Source: JAGDMJ01 sp963809695 (GTDB lineage Bacteria; Bacteroidota; Ignavibacteria; UBA10030; UBA6906). Taken from it: a stretch of 64,000 nucleotides of DNA. Positions 49,631 to 58,685 of the stretch are shown here, in pieces; within the stretch, counting starts at the first letter, position 1; each line of letters begins with the position of its first letter. A program made the translations under genes and the position numbers. The stretch covers positions 620,001 through 684,000 of the forward strand of contig CAWEKI010000006.1 of NCBI GenBank assembly GCA_963809695.1, read 5' to 3'. A model generated the notes under the pieces. The model saw nothing but the letters and a program-made list of their open reading frames with translations, had not been told where the DNA came from and made no database searches.

Positions 49631-50116
49631 ATGAGATCATCCGGCTTCTTCTTCCTGGCGAGCCTGGCCATTTTTTGGGCCGGCTGCCGTTCGAACGACG
49701 AGGAGCTCCGCAGAATCGTGCGCGAAGAGTTCGCCAACGCTTCCATGCAGCGCACGATCATCACGCCGGTCAGTGTTATCGGCCCCTACAGTCCTGCGGT
49801 GCAGATCGGCCGATTCCTGTTCGTCTCCGGTCAGATCGCGCTGGATTCCACCGGCACGCTGAAGAATGCGAGCATCGAGGAGGAGACACGGCAGGTTCTG
49901 AACAATTTGAACACCATCCTGCGATCGGCAGGCTACGATTCCTCCCACGCCGTCTCTGCCACGGTGTATATGAAGAACATGAATGACTACCAGAAGATGA
50001 ATCTGGTCTACGGGGGGTACTTCCAGGAAGGCAATTATCCGGCGCGGGTTGCCGTGGAGGTGGCCAATCTTCCAAGGCAGGCGAACGTGGAAATCTCGCT
50101 TATTGCATACAAGTAA
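49631..50116 (+). CDS. RidA/YjgF-family protein with lipoprotein signal
   Basis: 161 residues. The first 19 residues form a lipoprotein signal ending WAGC (Cys19), followed by a short acidic helix and a complete RidA domain (about 43-160): IGPYSPAVQIGRFLFVSGQI, LNNLNTILRSAG and the enamine-binding Arg139 in YPARVAVEV. Standard RidA proteins are cytoplasmic imine deaminases of about 125 residues. Export to the periplasm or outer membrane is unusual and suggests a different substrate. Confidence 0.85.
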   Translation: MRSSGFFFLASLAIFWAGCRSNDEELRRIVREEFANASMQRTIITPVSVIGPYSPAVQIGRFLFVSGQIALDSTGTLKNASIEEETRQVLNNLNTILRSAGYDSSHAVSATVYMKNMNDYQKMNLVYGGYFQEGNYPARVAVEVANLPRQANVEISLIAYK

Positions 50117-50124
50117 ATCGCTCT

Positions 50125-51342
50125 ATGCATTTGCCCCATTCGGGAACTTCCGTGCTGATCATCATGGCTTCCGCCGGCTCGTTGATCGCTCAACCTCAAG
50201 CAGGTCAGGGCGACCAGCTCCGGGAACGGGCATCCCGCCTCGCACGGGAAATGCTGATCGTCGATACGCACATTGATGTCCCTGAGCGCCTGCACGAGAA
50301 GATGGAGGATATTTCCGTGCGCACGCCCGGCGGCGACTTCGACTACGTCCGGGCAAAAGCCGGCGGACTCAAAGTTCCGTTCGCGGCGGTGTTCGTGCCC
50401 TCAGGCATGGAAGGCACCGGGAAGGCGAAGGCCTACGCAGATACCATGATCGACCTGGTGCGTTCGTTCGCCGCCCGGTGGCCGGACAAGTTCGCGCTCG
50501 TCAATTCACCCGCGGATGTGACCCGCCTTGCGCCGACAGGGAAGATTCTCCTGGCAATGGGGATAGAAAATGGCGCGGCCCTCGAAGGGGCCCTGGCAAA
50601 CGTCCGCTATTTTTACGGGCGGGGCATCCGCTACATTACGCTGGTACACTCGCGGAACAACCACATCTGCGATTCGTCCTTCGATCCCGACAGGAAATGG
50701 AACGGTCTCAGCCCTTTCGGCGTACAACTGGTTGCGGAAATGAACAGGATCGGGATGATGATCGATGTCTCGCATGTGTCGGACAGCACATTCTACCAGG
50801 TGATCCGGCTCTCGACCGCGCCGGTGGTGGCTACGCACTCCTCCTGCCGCGCGTTCACTCCCGGCTTCGAGCGGAACATGAGTGATGACATGATCAAGGC
50901 GCTTGCGGCCGGCGGGGGAGTCATCCAGATCAACTTCGGCTCAGCCTTTCTCAAGGACGAGATCCGGCGGGAGCCCGAAGTGCAAAAGCGGGAACTAGAA
51001 CGATACCTGAAGGATCATGGGCTGGGGAAAAATGATCCACAGGCGATAGCCTACAGCGAGGCCTACCGGAAGGAACACCCGCCGGAGTTCGCCGACGTTG
51101 CCGACGTGGCAAAGCATATCGATCACGTGGCAAGGCTTGTGGGCATCGACCATGTCGGGATCGGGTCCGACTTTGACGGGCTGGGGGACAGCCTTCCCAC
51201 GGGGTTGAAGGACGTCTCGCAGTATCCCAATCTCATTGCCGAACTGCTCAAACTCGGCTATTCGGAACAGGAGATCAGGAAGGTGTTCGGGGAGAACATA
51301 CTGAACGTGTGGGAAAAAGTGCAGACGAGCAGTCGCCAGTAG
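50125..51342 (+). CDS. Membrane-dipeptidase-type metallopeptidase (M19), exported
   Basis: 405 residues. Signal-like N-terminus (ending LIAQ, about 22), then the M19 zinc site: DTHIDVPERL (His49, Asp51), GIENGAAL (bridging Glu), IDVSHVSD (His) and VATHSSCRAF (His), with GIGSDFDG near the end. The family hydrolyses dipeptides, including some with D-residues. It begins 8 bases after the RidA-type lipoprotein, so both are probably on one transcript. Confidence 0.92.
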   Translation: MHLPHSGTSVLIIMASAGSLIAQPQAGQGDQLRERASRLAREMLIVDTHIDVPERLHEKMEDISVRTPGGDFDYVRAKAGGLKVPFAAVFVPSGMEGTGKAKAYADTMIDLVRSFAARWPDKFALVNSPADVTRLAPTGKILLAMGIENGAALEGALANVRYFYGRGIRYITLVHSRNNHICDSSFDPDRKWNGLSPFGVQLVAEMNRIGMMIDVSHVSDSTFYQVIRLSTAPVVATHSSCRAFTPGFERNMSDDMIKALAAGGGVIQINFGSAFLKDEIRREPEVQKRELERYLKDHGLGKNDPQAIAYSEAYRKEHPPEFADVADVAKHIDHVARLVGIDHVGIGSDFDGLGDSLPTGLKDVSQYPNLIAELLKLGYSEQEIRKVFGENILNVWEKVQTSSRQ

Positions 51343-51385
51343 TCAGGTCGTTTGGAGATCTGTTTTTTTCTGTGGAAGAAAAACT

Positions 51386-53047
51386 ATGACGGCATCGGAA
51401 ATACACGCGCCCCGCGGTACAACACTGTCCTGCAAAGGATGGATCCAGGAAGCCGCGATGCGGATGCTGATGAATAACCTGGACCCGGAAGTCGGCGAAC
51501 GGCCGGACGAGTTGATCGTCTATGGCGGCACAGGAAAGGCCGCCCGCAACTGGGATTGCTATCACGCAATTGTGAGAAGCCTTAAGAGTCTGGACAATGA
51601 TGAGACGCTTCTCGTACAGTCGGGGAAACCGGTGGGTATTTTCCGGACTCACCAAAATGCGCCGCGCGTGCTCATCTCCAATGCCATGCTGGTCCCGAAA
51701 TGGGCAACGTGGGATGAGTTCCGCAGGCTGGAAGGTCTTGGCCTCACCATGTACGGCCAAATGACTGCCGGAAGCTGGATCTACATCGGCACGCAGGGAA
51801 TCCTGCAGGGAACGTACGAGACGTTTGCCGAGTGCGCCAACCGCCACTTTGGAGGAACGCTTGCCGGGAGGCTATTGGTCACCGCGGGATTGGGAGGAAT
51901 GGGAGGTGCACAGCCGCTCGCGGCAACAATGAATGGGGCTGCATGCCTGGCCGTGGAGGTGGACCGCGCACGCATCGAGAAGAGGCTCAGAACCGGGTAT
52001 GTGGACCAGATGACTGAAACCCTGGATGAGGCTCTGGAGGTTCTTTTCAGAGCGCGGGACCGGCGTGAAGCCAGGTCTGTGGCGCTGCTTGGCAATGCTG
52101 CCGACGTTCTGCCAGAACTCCTTGCGCAGCGGGTCAAGGTGGACGTCCTGACGGATCAGACCTCGGCGCACGATACGCTGAACGGATACGTACCCGCGCA
52201 TATTTCCTACGAGGAAGCGCTGGAGCTGCGGAAGAAAGATCCGAAGACATATGTCCGACGGTCCCAGGCCACGATCGTGGAGCATGTGCAGGCGATGCTT
52301 GAGTTGCAGACACATGGTGCGGTGACGTTCGATTACGGCAACAATATCCGCGGCGAGGCGCTGGCAGGCGGACTGAAGACTGCTTTCGACATTCCCGGGT
52401 TCGTGCCGGAATATATCCGTCCGCTCTTCTGCGACGGCAAAGGGCCTTTCCGCTGGGCGGCTCTTTCGGGGGACCCCGAGGACATCTATCGCACCGACCG
52501 CGCAATCCTTGAGACTTTCACGGAAAACCAGCCGCTCTGCCGGTGGATCGAGAAGGCGCAGAAGCAAGTGCACTTCCAGGGACTCCCCGCGCGCATCTGC
52601 TGGCTCGGGTACGGAGAGCGGGCGAAGATGGGCCTCATATTCAATGATCTCGTCGCGCGCGGTGAGGTGAAAGCGCCGATCGTTATCGGGCGGGATCATC
52701 TGGATTGTGGGTCCGTTGCATCTCCCAACCGTGAGACCGAGAGCATGAAGGATGGGAGCGATGCCATCGCGGACTGGCCTATTCTGAATGCGCTCCTGAA
52801 TACGACAGGCGGCGCCAGCTGGGTGAGTGTGCACCATGGTGGGGGTGTGGGAATGGGGCTCTCCATCCATGCGGGAATGGTCATTGTCGCCGACGGGACC
52901 AGGGAAGCCGAGACCCGGCTGCAACGGGTATTGACGTACGACCCGGGGATGGGCATCATCCGCCACGCGGATGCGGGCTACGAACGGGCTGTCGTCAATG
53001 CAAAGAAGTGGAATGTGATTGTGCCGATGCTGAGACCGGATCACTAA
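51386..53047 (+). CDS. hutU: Urocanate hydratase
   Basis: 553 residues, the usual length. NAD is bound by GGLGGMGGAQP (about 171-181); YGGTGKAARNW at the start, QTSAHDTLNGY, FDYGNNIRGEA and the C-terminal HHGGGVGMGLSIHAGMVIVAD are fully canonical. The enzyme turns urocanate into imidazolone propionate, step two of histidine degradation in the cytoplasm. hutH is not in the window, and hutI lies 3.3 kb downstream after five unrelated genes, an unusual split. Confidence 0.97.
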   Translation: MTASEIHAPRGTTLSCKGWIQEAAMRMLMNNLDPEVGERPDELIVYGGTGKAARNWDCYHAIVRSLKSLDNDETLLVQSGKPVGIFRTHQNAPRVLISNAMLVPKWATWDEFRRLEGLGLTMYGQMTAGSWIYIGTQGILQGTYETFAECANRHFGGTLAGRLLVTAGLGGMGGAQPLAATMNGAACLAVEVDRARIEKRLRTGYVDQMTETLDEALEVLFRARDRREARSVALLGNAADVLPELLAQRVKVDVLTDQTSAHDTLNGYVPAHISYEEALELRKKDPKTYVRRSQATIVEHVQAMLELQTHGAVTFDYGNNIRGEALAGGLKTAFDIPGFVPEYIRPLFCDGKGPFRWAALSGDPEDIYRTDRAILETFTENQPLCRWIEKAQKQVHFQGLPARICWLGYGERAKMGLIFNDLVARGEVKAPIVIGRDHLDCGSVASPNRETESMKDGSDAIADWPILNALLNTTGGASWVSVHHGGGVGMGLSIHAGMVIVADGTREAETRLQRVLTYDPGMGIIRHADAGYERAVVNAKKWNVIVPMLRPDH

Positions 53048-53082
53048 GTTGCACCAGTTCCTCACTAACCAGGAGGTTTGCC

Positions 53083-53469
53083 ATGCACTATTTCGGCCAT
53101 GTGGAAATCCCGACGACCAATTTCAAGAAGGCGCAGAAATTCTTCGGGAGTCTCTTCGGGTGGACATTCCAGGAAATTCCTGACATGAAGTATGTGTTGT
53201 TCAGAACAGAACGGCAACCCAACGGCGGCTTCTATATGGTGAAGAAGATGCCGAAGAAGGGACAGGTCAACGTGTACATTGAAGTGCAGGACATCGAATC
53301 GAAGCTGAAGGAAATCAAAAAAGCGCGCGGCAAGGTGCTGAAGAAGAAGACGCAGGTCGGCGATATGGGATGGGTTGCCCAATTCACGACCCCGGACGGC
53401 TGCCTCCTGCATCTCTGGGAATCTGCCCCGAAAGAGGTGGCAGCACACGAACCGGCGCCGCAGATCTAA
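53083..53469 (+). CDS. VOC-family (glyoxalase-fold) protein
   Basis: 128 residues from the ATG at 53083 (AGGAGG ribosome site); the frame upstream overlaps hutU and is not used. Two beta-alpha-beta-beta-beta modules: HYFGHVEIPTTNFKKAQKFFGSLFGW and QVNVYIEVQDIESKLKEIKKARGKV...WVAQFTTPDGCLLHLWE. Metal-site His and Glu are near His6 and the final Glu. Many such proteins are of unknown substrate. It follows hutU by 35 bases. Confidence 0.87.
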   Translation: MHYFGHVEIPTTNFKKAQKFFGSLFGWTFQEIPDMKYVLFRTERQPNGGFYMVKKMPKKGQVNVYIEVQDIESKLKEIKKARGKVLKKKTQVGDMGWVAQFTTPDGCLLHLWESAPKEVAAHEPAPQI

Positions 53470-53489
53470 TTATTCCCTGGCAGTAGGAC

Positions 53490-53702
53490 GTGCAGTCACA
53501 GCGTATCAAACCGGGCCTGTGTGAGCGTTGCCGGCACGCGGGAGTGATCCGGAACGCGAAGGATAGTGTGTTCTATCACTGTCTTCTCTCAAAAACTGAC
53601 CCGCGCTTCCCGAAGTATCCCCGCCTGCCGGTGCTCCGGTGCGAGGGATTTTCCCCGCTCGAGGCCGAAGGGCAGCATACGCCTGGACAGCGCCGTCCCT
53701 GA
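53490..53702 (+). CDS. Small cysteine-rich protein, probable metal-binding
   Basis: 70 residues, GTG start. CERCRHAGVIRNAKDSVFYHC and the LPVLRCEGF end place four Cys (CxxC...C...C) in the pattern of a small zinc ribbon; the central DPRFPKYPRLPVL is strongly conserved in similar short proteins that I recall from actinobacteria and other phyla. Function unknown. It starts 20 bases after the VOC gene. Confidence 0.65.
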   Translation: MQSQRIKPGLCERCRHAGVIRNAKDSVFYHCLLSKTDPRFPKYPRLPVLRCEGFSPLEAEGQHTPGQRRP

Positions 53703-53735
53703 ATCCTGGGATGGCGTTTCCCGTATATAAATGAA

Positions 53736-54965
53736 ATGGTACTACGGCTTATGGTCGATCCGATCCGATATCGCAAAACCCTGGTCTTACTCCTCAAGAT
53801 CCTGGTCGTCTTCGAGCTGATCAGCGCGTTCTCTGAGGGACTCCAGGCCCACAACTGGTCGAGATTCGGGCTGGACCTTGTGGTCGCGGGGCTGCTCTAT
53901 ATTATGTGGGAACGGATACGGCTTCTGCTCAAGACACAGAAAGAAGAGATCCGGAAGAAGATGGAGAAACCGTCGCAGGACATCCGGCTTCTGGATGCGA
54001 TGCTGTTCTCGCTGCTTTGGAGCGACCAGATCTTTAAAGGTATTCCCGAGGACCGCCGCCGGCTCGTCGTGACGTCGTACACGCTTATTACCCTTGGCCT
54101 GGTCGCCGCATTCGTCAAGGTTGGGACCGGCTTGATGCCGCTCGTGGTTGCCGGGGCGCTTGTCCTTGCCGCGGTCAACCTTGTCACGTGGGTGGTCTCG
54201 CTGGAACGGGAGGAACGTGAGACGCTCAAGACCGAGCTCAAGCTTGCCCATGACGTGCAGGTGTCTCTTATGCCGAAAGGGCATCCGCGAGTCCAGGGAC
54301 TGGACATTGCCGGCATGTCCGTGCCCGCACGGGAGGTGGGCGGAGACTTCTTCGACTATTCGTGCCTTGGCGGGGGAGACACGAAGCTCGGCATTCCGGT
54401 GTTCGATGTCTCGGGCAAAGGGATGCAAGCCGCCATGTCCGCCGTGTTCACCAGCGGCGCCTTTGCCAGCGAGGCGAAGCAGTCGTCATCGCCCGCCGAG
54501 ATCCTCACGAGGCTGAACCGGTCCGTGTGTTCGCACTCCCGTCGCGGCCATTTCGTTGCCTTCCTTCTCACTGCGTTTGATCAGCAGACGCGATGCCTGA
54601 CCTTCGCGAATGCCGGACAGACCCGTCCCATATTGAGATCGGGAGGGACTGTTCAAAGCCTGGACTCGGTCGGCGTGCATTTTCCGCTCGGCATGAAAGA
54701 GGATAGCGTATACGAGGAACGGACGTTGCAGCTTCAGCCGGGCGACACACTCTTCCTCCTGACCGACGGCTTCACGGATGCCATGAACAGCCAGCAGGAG
54801 ATGTTCGGTACCGAACGTATCGAGCGCTTGTTGAAAGAATCCGTGCTGGATGGGATCCCTGCGGAGAAGATAATGGAGTTCATCACCAACGAGGTGCGCA
54901 CCCACGTGGGCAATGCGCCGCAACACGATGACATGACCATGGTTGTGGTGAAGGTGACTGCGTAA
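53736..54965 (+). CDS. PP2C-type (SpoIIE/RsbU) serine phosphatase with N-terminal membrane region
   Basis: 409 residues (ATG at 53736; an ATG at 53751 is also possible). Four membrane segments (about 15-35, 45-60, 115-130, 135-155) precede a coiled linker with ETLKTELKLAHDVQVSLMP and a SpoIIE-type phosphatase domain: VGGDFFDY (metal Asp), VFDVSGKGMQAAMSA, FANAGQTRP, FLLTDGFTDAMN and QHDDMTMVVV. The enzyme dephosphorylates anti-sigma-factor antagonists in partner-switching systems. A TATATA sequence at 53724-53729 lies so near the start that the mRNA could be almost leaderless, but no -35 is seen. Confidence 0.88.
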   Translation: MVLRLMVDPIRYRKTLVLLLKILVVFELISAFSEGLQAHNWSRFGLDLVVAGLLYIMWERIRLLLKTQKEEIRKKMEKPSQDIRLLDAMLFSLLWSDQIFKGIPEDRRRLVVTSYTLITLGLVAAFVKVGTGLMPLVVAGALVLAAVNLVTWVVSLEREERETLKTELKLAHDVQVSLMPKGHPRVQGLDIAGMSVPAREVGGDFFDYSCLGGGDTKLGIPVFDVSGKGMQAAMSAVFTSGAFASEAKQSSSPAEILTRLNRSVCSHSRRGHFVAFLLTAFDQQTRCLTFANAGQTRPILRSGGTVQSLDSVGVHFPLGMKEDSVYEERTLQLQPGDTLFLLTDGFTDAMNSQQEMFGTERIERLLKESVLDGIPAEKIMEFITNEVRTHVGNAPQHDDMTMVVVKVTA

Positions 54966-55077
54966 AGCAGCTTCACGTTGGATTCACTCCAATCGACTTC
55001 CACTCTCAGCAATCTTTCCGTATCTTACAATGAACAGGAGAATGAGGAATGGGGAGACTTGGATTGGGAATGACCGT

Positions 55078-56193
55078 ATGCGCTTAACAGCCTTCTTTTT
55101 CTTGGTACTGTTCTTTGCTCTTCCTGTTGCCGCCCAGGACTATGCGCAGTTCAACGTTTTCCTTAATCTCAACTACGCCTCAGCGGACCAGACCGCCGAG
55201 CTGTTTGGCGGCCTCTCCGGACATCCCGACGAGATCGCCCGGCTGCGCGGGAGCCAGATCGCGTTGGCTACGACAGGCTACCTCGCCCAGCGTCCCCTGA
55301 GCCAGGCAGATCTGGAGCGAAGCCTTGAAGCGGCGAAGTTCAACCAGAGCCAGGGCGATGACCCGTTCCGGATGGGCGAGGCGCGCGCGAATGTTGCAGC
55401 CATCAAAGAGCTTCTCGTAGAGCTTCGCCGGAGGAACTTCGGGCAGAAAGTCGTCAGCACGGTCGAGCAACTGTTTCCCCCGGATGCGAGGGTCTCCACC
55501 AGCATCCCGGTGTATTTTGTCGCGTTCGGGCACCAGAATATCGACGCGTATGTGCAGAGGATCGTATGGCACGGGGATACACCTACCTTCGTGGGAGAAG
55601 GACAGGGGGAACTGACGATCGTCGTGAACCTTGACAAGGCCGTGGCGTACGGGCCGGATGTAGATGAGCGTTTTATCTGGTTAATGAGCGTCGTGGCTCA
55701 CGAAGTCTTTCATGCGGCATTCGGAGCATATAAGGACACCTCCCCCGTGTGGCGACAGTACTATGCCATGCCTCGTACCTACCTCGATCAGCTCCTGGAC
55801 CTCGCGCAAAATGAAGGGATCGCCTACTACCTCACGTTGATCCAGCGCACGCGCGGGCGGCTGGTCATGGATTGGCCCGAGCGTGTCCGCACGGCCTTCA
55901 CGGATTTCAACAGAAATGCCGAAGAGCTTCTTTCTCCCCGCACTCCCCCGGGCAGGGCGGGGGATTTAATCAGGATGGCCAACACGTCGAGCTACTGGGA
56001 CAACTACGGAGCGATTACCGGCATGATCATCGCACGGCAGATCGACAACACGTTCGGCCGGGCAGCCCTTTCCGAAACCATCGCCCGCGGGGCGGGAGAT
56101 TTCTTCGGGAAATATGTGGAGGTGATGAAGCAACAGACAGATTACCCGCGGCTGTCCCCCGTGCTTCTGCAGTACATCCAGCAACGAAGATGA
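55078..56193 (+). CDS. Secreted putative zinc metallopeptidase (DUF5700-like)
   Basis: 371 residues from the ATG at 55078, which leaves a clean signal peptide (ending PVAAQ). VVAHEVFHAAF (about 211-221) is an HExxH zinc motif, and AQNEGIAYYL about 42 residues later supplies a gluzincin-type Glu. The rest is helical. The pattern resembles DUF5700 putative peptidases of Bacteroidota; activity is inferred. TTCCAC-N17-TATCTT ending at 55026 is a possible promoter that supports this start rather than the ATG at 55030. Confidence 0.72.
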   Translation: MRLTAFFFLVLFFALPVAAQDYAQFNVFLNLNYASADQTAELFGGLSGHPDEIARLRGSQIALATTGYLAQRPLSQADLERSLEAAKFNQSQGDDPFRMGEARANVAAIKELLVELRRRNFGQKVVSTVEQLFPPDARVSTSIPVYFVAFGHQNIDAYVQRIVWHGDTPTFVGEGQGELTIVVNLDKAVAYGPDVDERFIWLMSVVAHEVFHAAFGAYKDTSPVWRQYYAMPRTYLDQLLDLAQNEGIAYYLTLIQRTRGRLVMDWPERVRTAFTDFNRNAEELLSPRTPPGRAGDLIRMANTSSYWDNYGAITGMIIARQIDNTFGRAALSETIARGAGDFFGKYVEVMKQQTDYPRLSPVLLQYIQQRR

Positions 56194-56261
56194 ATGAAAC
56201 TGAAAGAGCCGACTAGACTGCGCATGGCCATGAGAAGCTTTCGTTGCCATATCTACTCTGC

Positions 56262-56290
56262 TTGCTCCTAACCCTCATGTTTCGTATTTT
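56262..56290 (+). promoter_or_regulatory. Promoter of hutI
   Basis: TTGCTC (56262-56267)-N17-TATTTT (56285-56290); predicted start near 56297, about 57 nt before the TTG start codon. Confidence 0.6.
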
Positions 56291-56353
56291 ACATCCGCTG
56301 CACAGTACTGCTTCAGCTTATTCACCCTCCCAACATCATAGCATTAGCGGAAT

Positions 56354-57613
56354 TTGGACCTTTTCATAAAGAATATCTCCCGGCTGGTGACCGTCGCTTC
56401 GCATGGGAAGCCGTTCAAAACCGGGATAGAGATGCGGGATGTGGGCGTCATTGGCGATGCGGGAGTTCTCTGCCTGGGAGGCAGGATTGCCTGGACCGGG
56501 CCTATGAGCGAGTGGGCGGGAAGGGCAGAACATGTTCTGCCTGACCGGGGCATCGAGGAGATCGACGCAGCCGGGATGGTGGTACTGCCGGGGTTCGTCG
56601 ATTCCCATACGCACATGATGTTTGCCGGGGACCGCGCGCACGAGTTTGCGCTCCGCTCGGCCGGCGCAACATATCAGGAAATCGCGCAGCAAGGCGGCGG
56701 GATCCTGAACACCGTCTCGCAAGTCCGCGCCGCATCGAAAAAGGAACTGAAGCGCTCGACCGTCCGCTACATGAACGAGATGATGAAGCAGGGGACGACG
56801 ACCGTGGAGATCAAGTCGGGATACGGCCTGACCCTGGACGCGGAGATCAAAATGATGGAAGCGATCCACGAGTTGAAGGAAGAGGAAATAATGGGCGTGG
56901 TACCCACGTTCATCGGAGCGCACGCAATTCCTCCCGAATACAAGGAGGACCACGCCGCCTATGAAGCGCTCGTGATCGACACAATGATCCCGTACGTCGG
57001 GAAAAGGAAGCTGGCGCAATTCTGCGACGTCTTCTGTGAGCGGGGATATTTCGACCTCGAGTCCTCGCGCAGGATCCTGGAGGCAGGGAAAGCCTGGGGT
57101 ATGGCGCCGAAGCTCCATGCCGATGAGCTCACGCCTTTCGGCGGCGCAACGCTTGCCGCGCGGGTGGGAGCGGTGTCCGCCGACCATCTGGAACATGTGG
57201 ATGAAGGCGGGATCGCTGCCCTGCGTGATGCGGGGGTGGTAGCCACGCTGCTGCCGGGCGTTTCGTTTTTCCTCAACCATGGCTACGCCCCGGCCCGCTC
57301 CTTGATCGATGCGGGTGTCCCCGTGGCGATTGCCACCGACTTCAACCCGGGGTCATGCATGTCATTCTCCATGCCCTTGATGATGACGATTGCCTGCACG
57401 CAGATGCGCATGTCGCCGGAGGAGGCACTCTGTGCCGCCACGCTGCACGGGGCGGCGGCGCTTGGGCTCTCTGCAACATGCGGAAGCATTGAGGCGGGGA
57501 AGAACGCCGACCTGATCATCGCCAACGTGCCGGATCATGCATTTCTCCCCTATCATTTTGGCACGAACCACGTGGTCAAAACGATCAAGAACGGCACACT
57601 TTTGGAATTCTAG
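56354..57613 (+). CDS. hutI: Imidazolonepropionase
   Basis: 419 residues, TTG start. Amidohydrolase with the metal site FVDSHTHMMFAGDRAHEF (about 84-101), HADELTPFGG (His), SADHLEHVDEGG and ATDFNPGS (Asp). It opens the imidazolone ring to N-formimino-glutamate, step three of histidine degradation. First gene of the hutI-ftcD-fchA cluster, with its own promoter. Confidence 0.96.
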   Translation: MDLFIKNISRLVTVASHGKPFKTGIEMRDVGVIGDAGVLCLGGRIAWTGPMSEWAGRAEHVLPDRGIEEIDAAGMVVLPGFVDSHTHMMFAGDRAHEFALRSAGATYQEIAQQGGGILNTVSQVRAASKKELKRSTVRYMNEMMKQGTTTVEIKSGYGLTLDAEIKMMEAIHELKEEEIMGVVPTFIGAHAIPPEYKEDHAAYEALVIDTMIPYVGKRKLAQFCDVFCERGYFDLESSRRILEAGKAWGMAPKLHADELTPFGGATLAARVGAVSADHLEHVDEGGIAALRDAGVVATLLPGVSFFLNHGYAPARSLIDAGVPVAIATDFNPGSCMSFSMPLMMTIACTQMRMSPEEALCAATLHGAAALGLSATCGSIEAGKNADLIIANVPDHAFLPYHFGTNHVVKTIKNGTLLEF

Positions 57614-57630
57614 CGCAGACACGATATATT
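57602..57630 (+). promoter_or_regulatory. Internal promoter before ftcD
   Basis: TTGGAA (57602-57607)-N17-TATATT (57625-57630) overlaps the last codons of hutI. The predicted start near 57637 lies 20 nt before ftcD and allows ftcD-fchA to be expressed apart from hutI. Confidence 0.65.
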
Positions 57631-57656
57631 GTGTCCTCGGAGGAGCCACCGGGTCT

Positions 57657-58676
57657 ATGCGTAAAATCGTAGAATGTGTCCCGAACTTCAGCGAAGGACG
57701 CAACATCAAGGTCATCAACACGATCGGTGGGGCGATCACTGCGGTGCCGGGGGTGAAATTCATCAGCGCTGAGCCGGATAAGGACTACAACCGCACCGTG
57801 GTGACCTTTATCGGCGAACCGAACGCTGCAGTCGAGGCAGCCTATGCAGCCACGCGAGCCGCCTCCGAGCTGATCGACATGAGCACGCACAAGGGAGAAC
57901 ATCCGCGCATCGGCGCGACCGATGTGGTCCCGTTCGTTCCCGTCTTCGGCGTGACCATGCAGGATTGCGTCAAGCTTGCCCATCTGTTCGGGGAGCGGGT
58001 CGGGGAAGAACTCGGCCTACCTGTCTATCTCTACGAAGAGGCGGCAACTCGCCCGGAGCGAAAGAACCTCTCGGATATCCGGAAGGGAGAATATGAAGGC
58101 CTTGAGGAGAGGCTGAAAGATCCCGCATGGGTCCCCGACTACGGCCCCGCGCTCTTCAACAAGAAGAGCGGAGCCGTCGTTACGGGTGCCCGGATGTTTC
58201 TGATCGCCTATAACGTCAACCTTGGGACCAACGATGTCAAAATCGCCAACGAGATCGCCATGCGCATCCGTGAGAGCGGCAGGGTGAAGAAGGATGACAC
58301 GGGCGATCCGGTCCTCGACGAGCGGGGAAAGAAGACCGTCGTACCGGGCTCGCTGAAGGCTGTCAAAGCGATGGGGGTTCTGCTCGAAGCCCACAACATT
58401 GCTCAGGTCTCCATCAATCTGGTGAACTACCTGGTCACGCCTCCGCATGTGGCCTTCGAGGAGGTCAAGAAAGAGGCGGCGGCGCTCGGGGTGAAGGTGA
58501 CCGGGAGCGAGATCGTCGGGCTGACGCCGAAGGAGGCTCTCATGATGGCTGGCTGGTTCTATGCGGGGGCAGAAGCCGACGAAGCCAGGCTCCTCAACCG
58601 CGCGGTTGACGGGCTCGGCCTGAGCGATCTGGAGCCGTTCGATCTGAACAAGAAAGTCATTGAATTCCAACTTTAG
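57657..58676 (+). CDS. ftcD: Glutamate formimidoyltransferase
   Basis: 339 residues from the ATG at 57657; GGAGGAG lies about 12 bases upstream. VECVPNFSEGRN at the start, HKGEHPRIGATDVVPFVP, YNVNLGTNDVKIANEIA and KAMGVLLEAHNIAQVSINLVNY are canonical. It moves the formimino group from N-formimino-glutamate to tetrahydrofolate. Only the transferase domain is present; the cyclodeaminase is the separate next gene, whereas in animals the two are fused. Confidence 0.96.
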   Translation: MRKIVECVPNFSEGRNIKVINTIGGAITAVPGVKFISAEPDKDYNRTVVTFIGEPNAAVEAAYAATRAASELIDMSTHKGEHPRIGATDVVPFVPVFGVTMQDCVKLAHLFGERVGEELGLPVYLYEEAATRPERKNLSDIRKGEYEGLEERLKDPAWVPDYGPALFNKKSGAVVTGARMFLIAYNVNLGTNDVKIANEIAMRIRESGRVKKDDTGDPVLDERGKKTVVPGSLKAVKAMGVLLEAHNIAQVSINLVNYLVTPPHVAFEEVKKEAAALGVKVTGSEIVGLTPKEALMMAGWFYAGAEADEARLLNRAVDGLGLSDLEPFDLNKKVIEFQL

Positions 58677-58685
58677 GGGATAGCC

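Noticed and set aside
51872..53065. 397-codon minus-strand frame
   Set aside because: Opposite hutU; no own signals.
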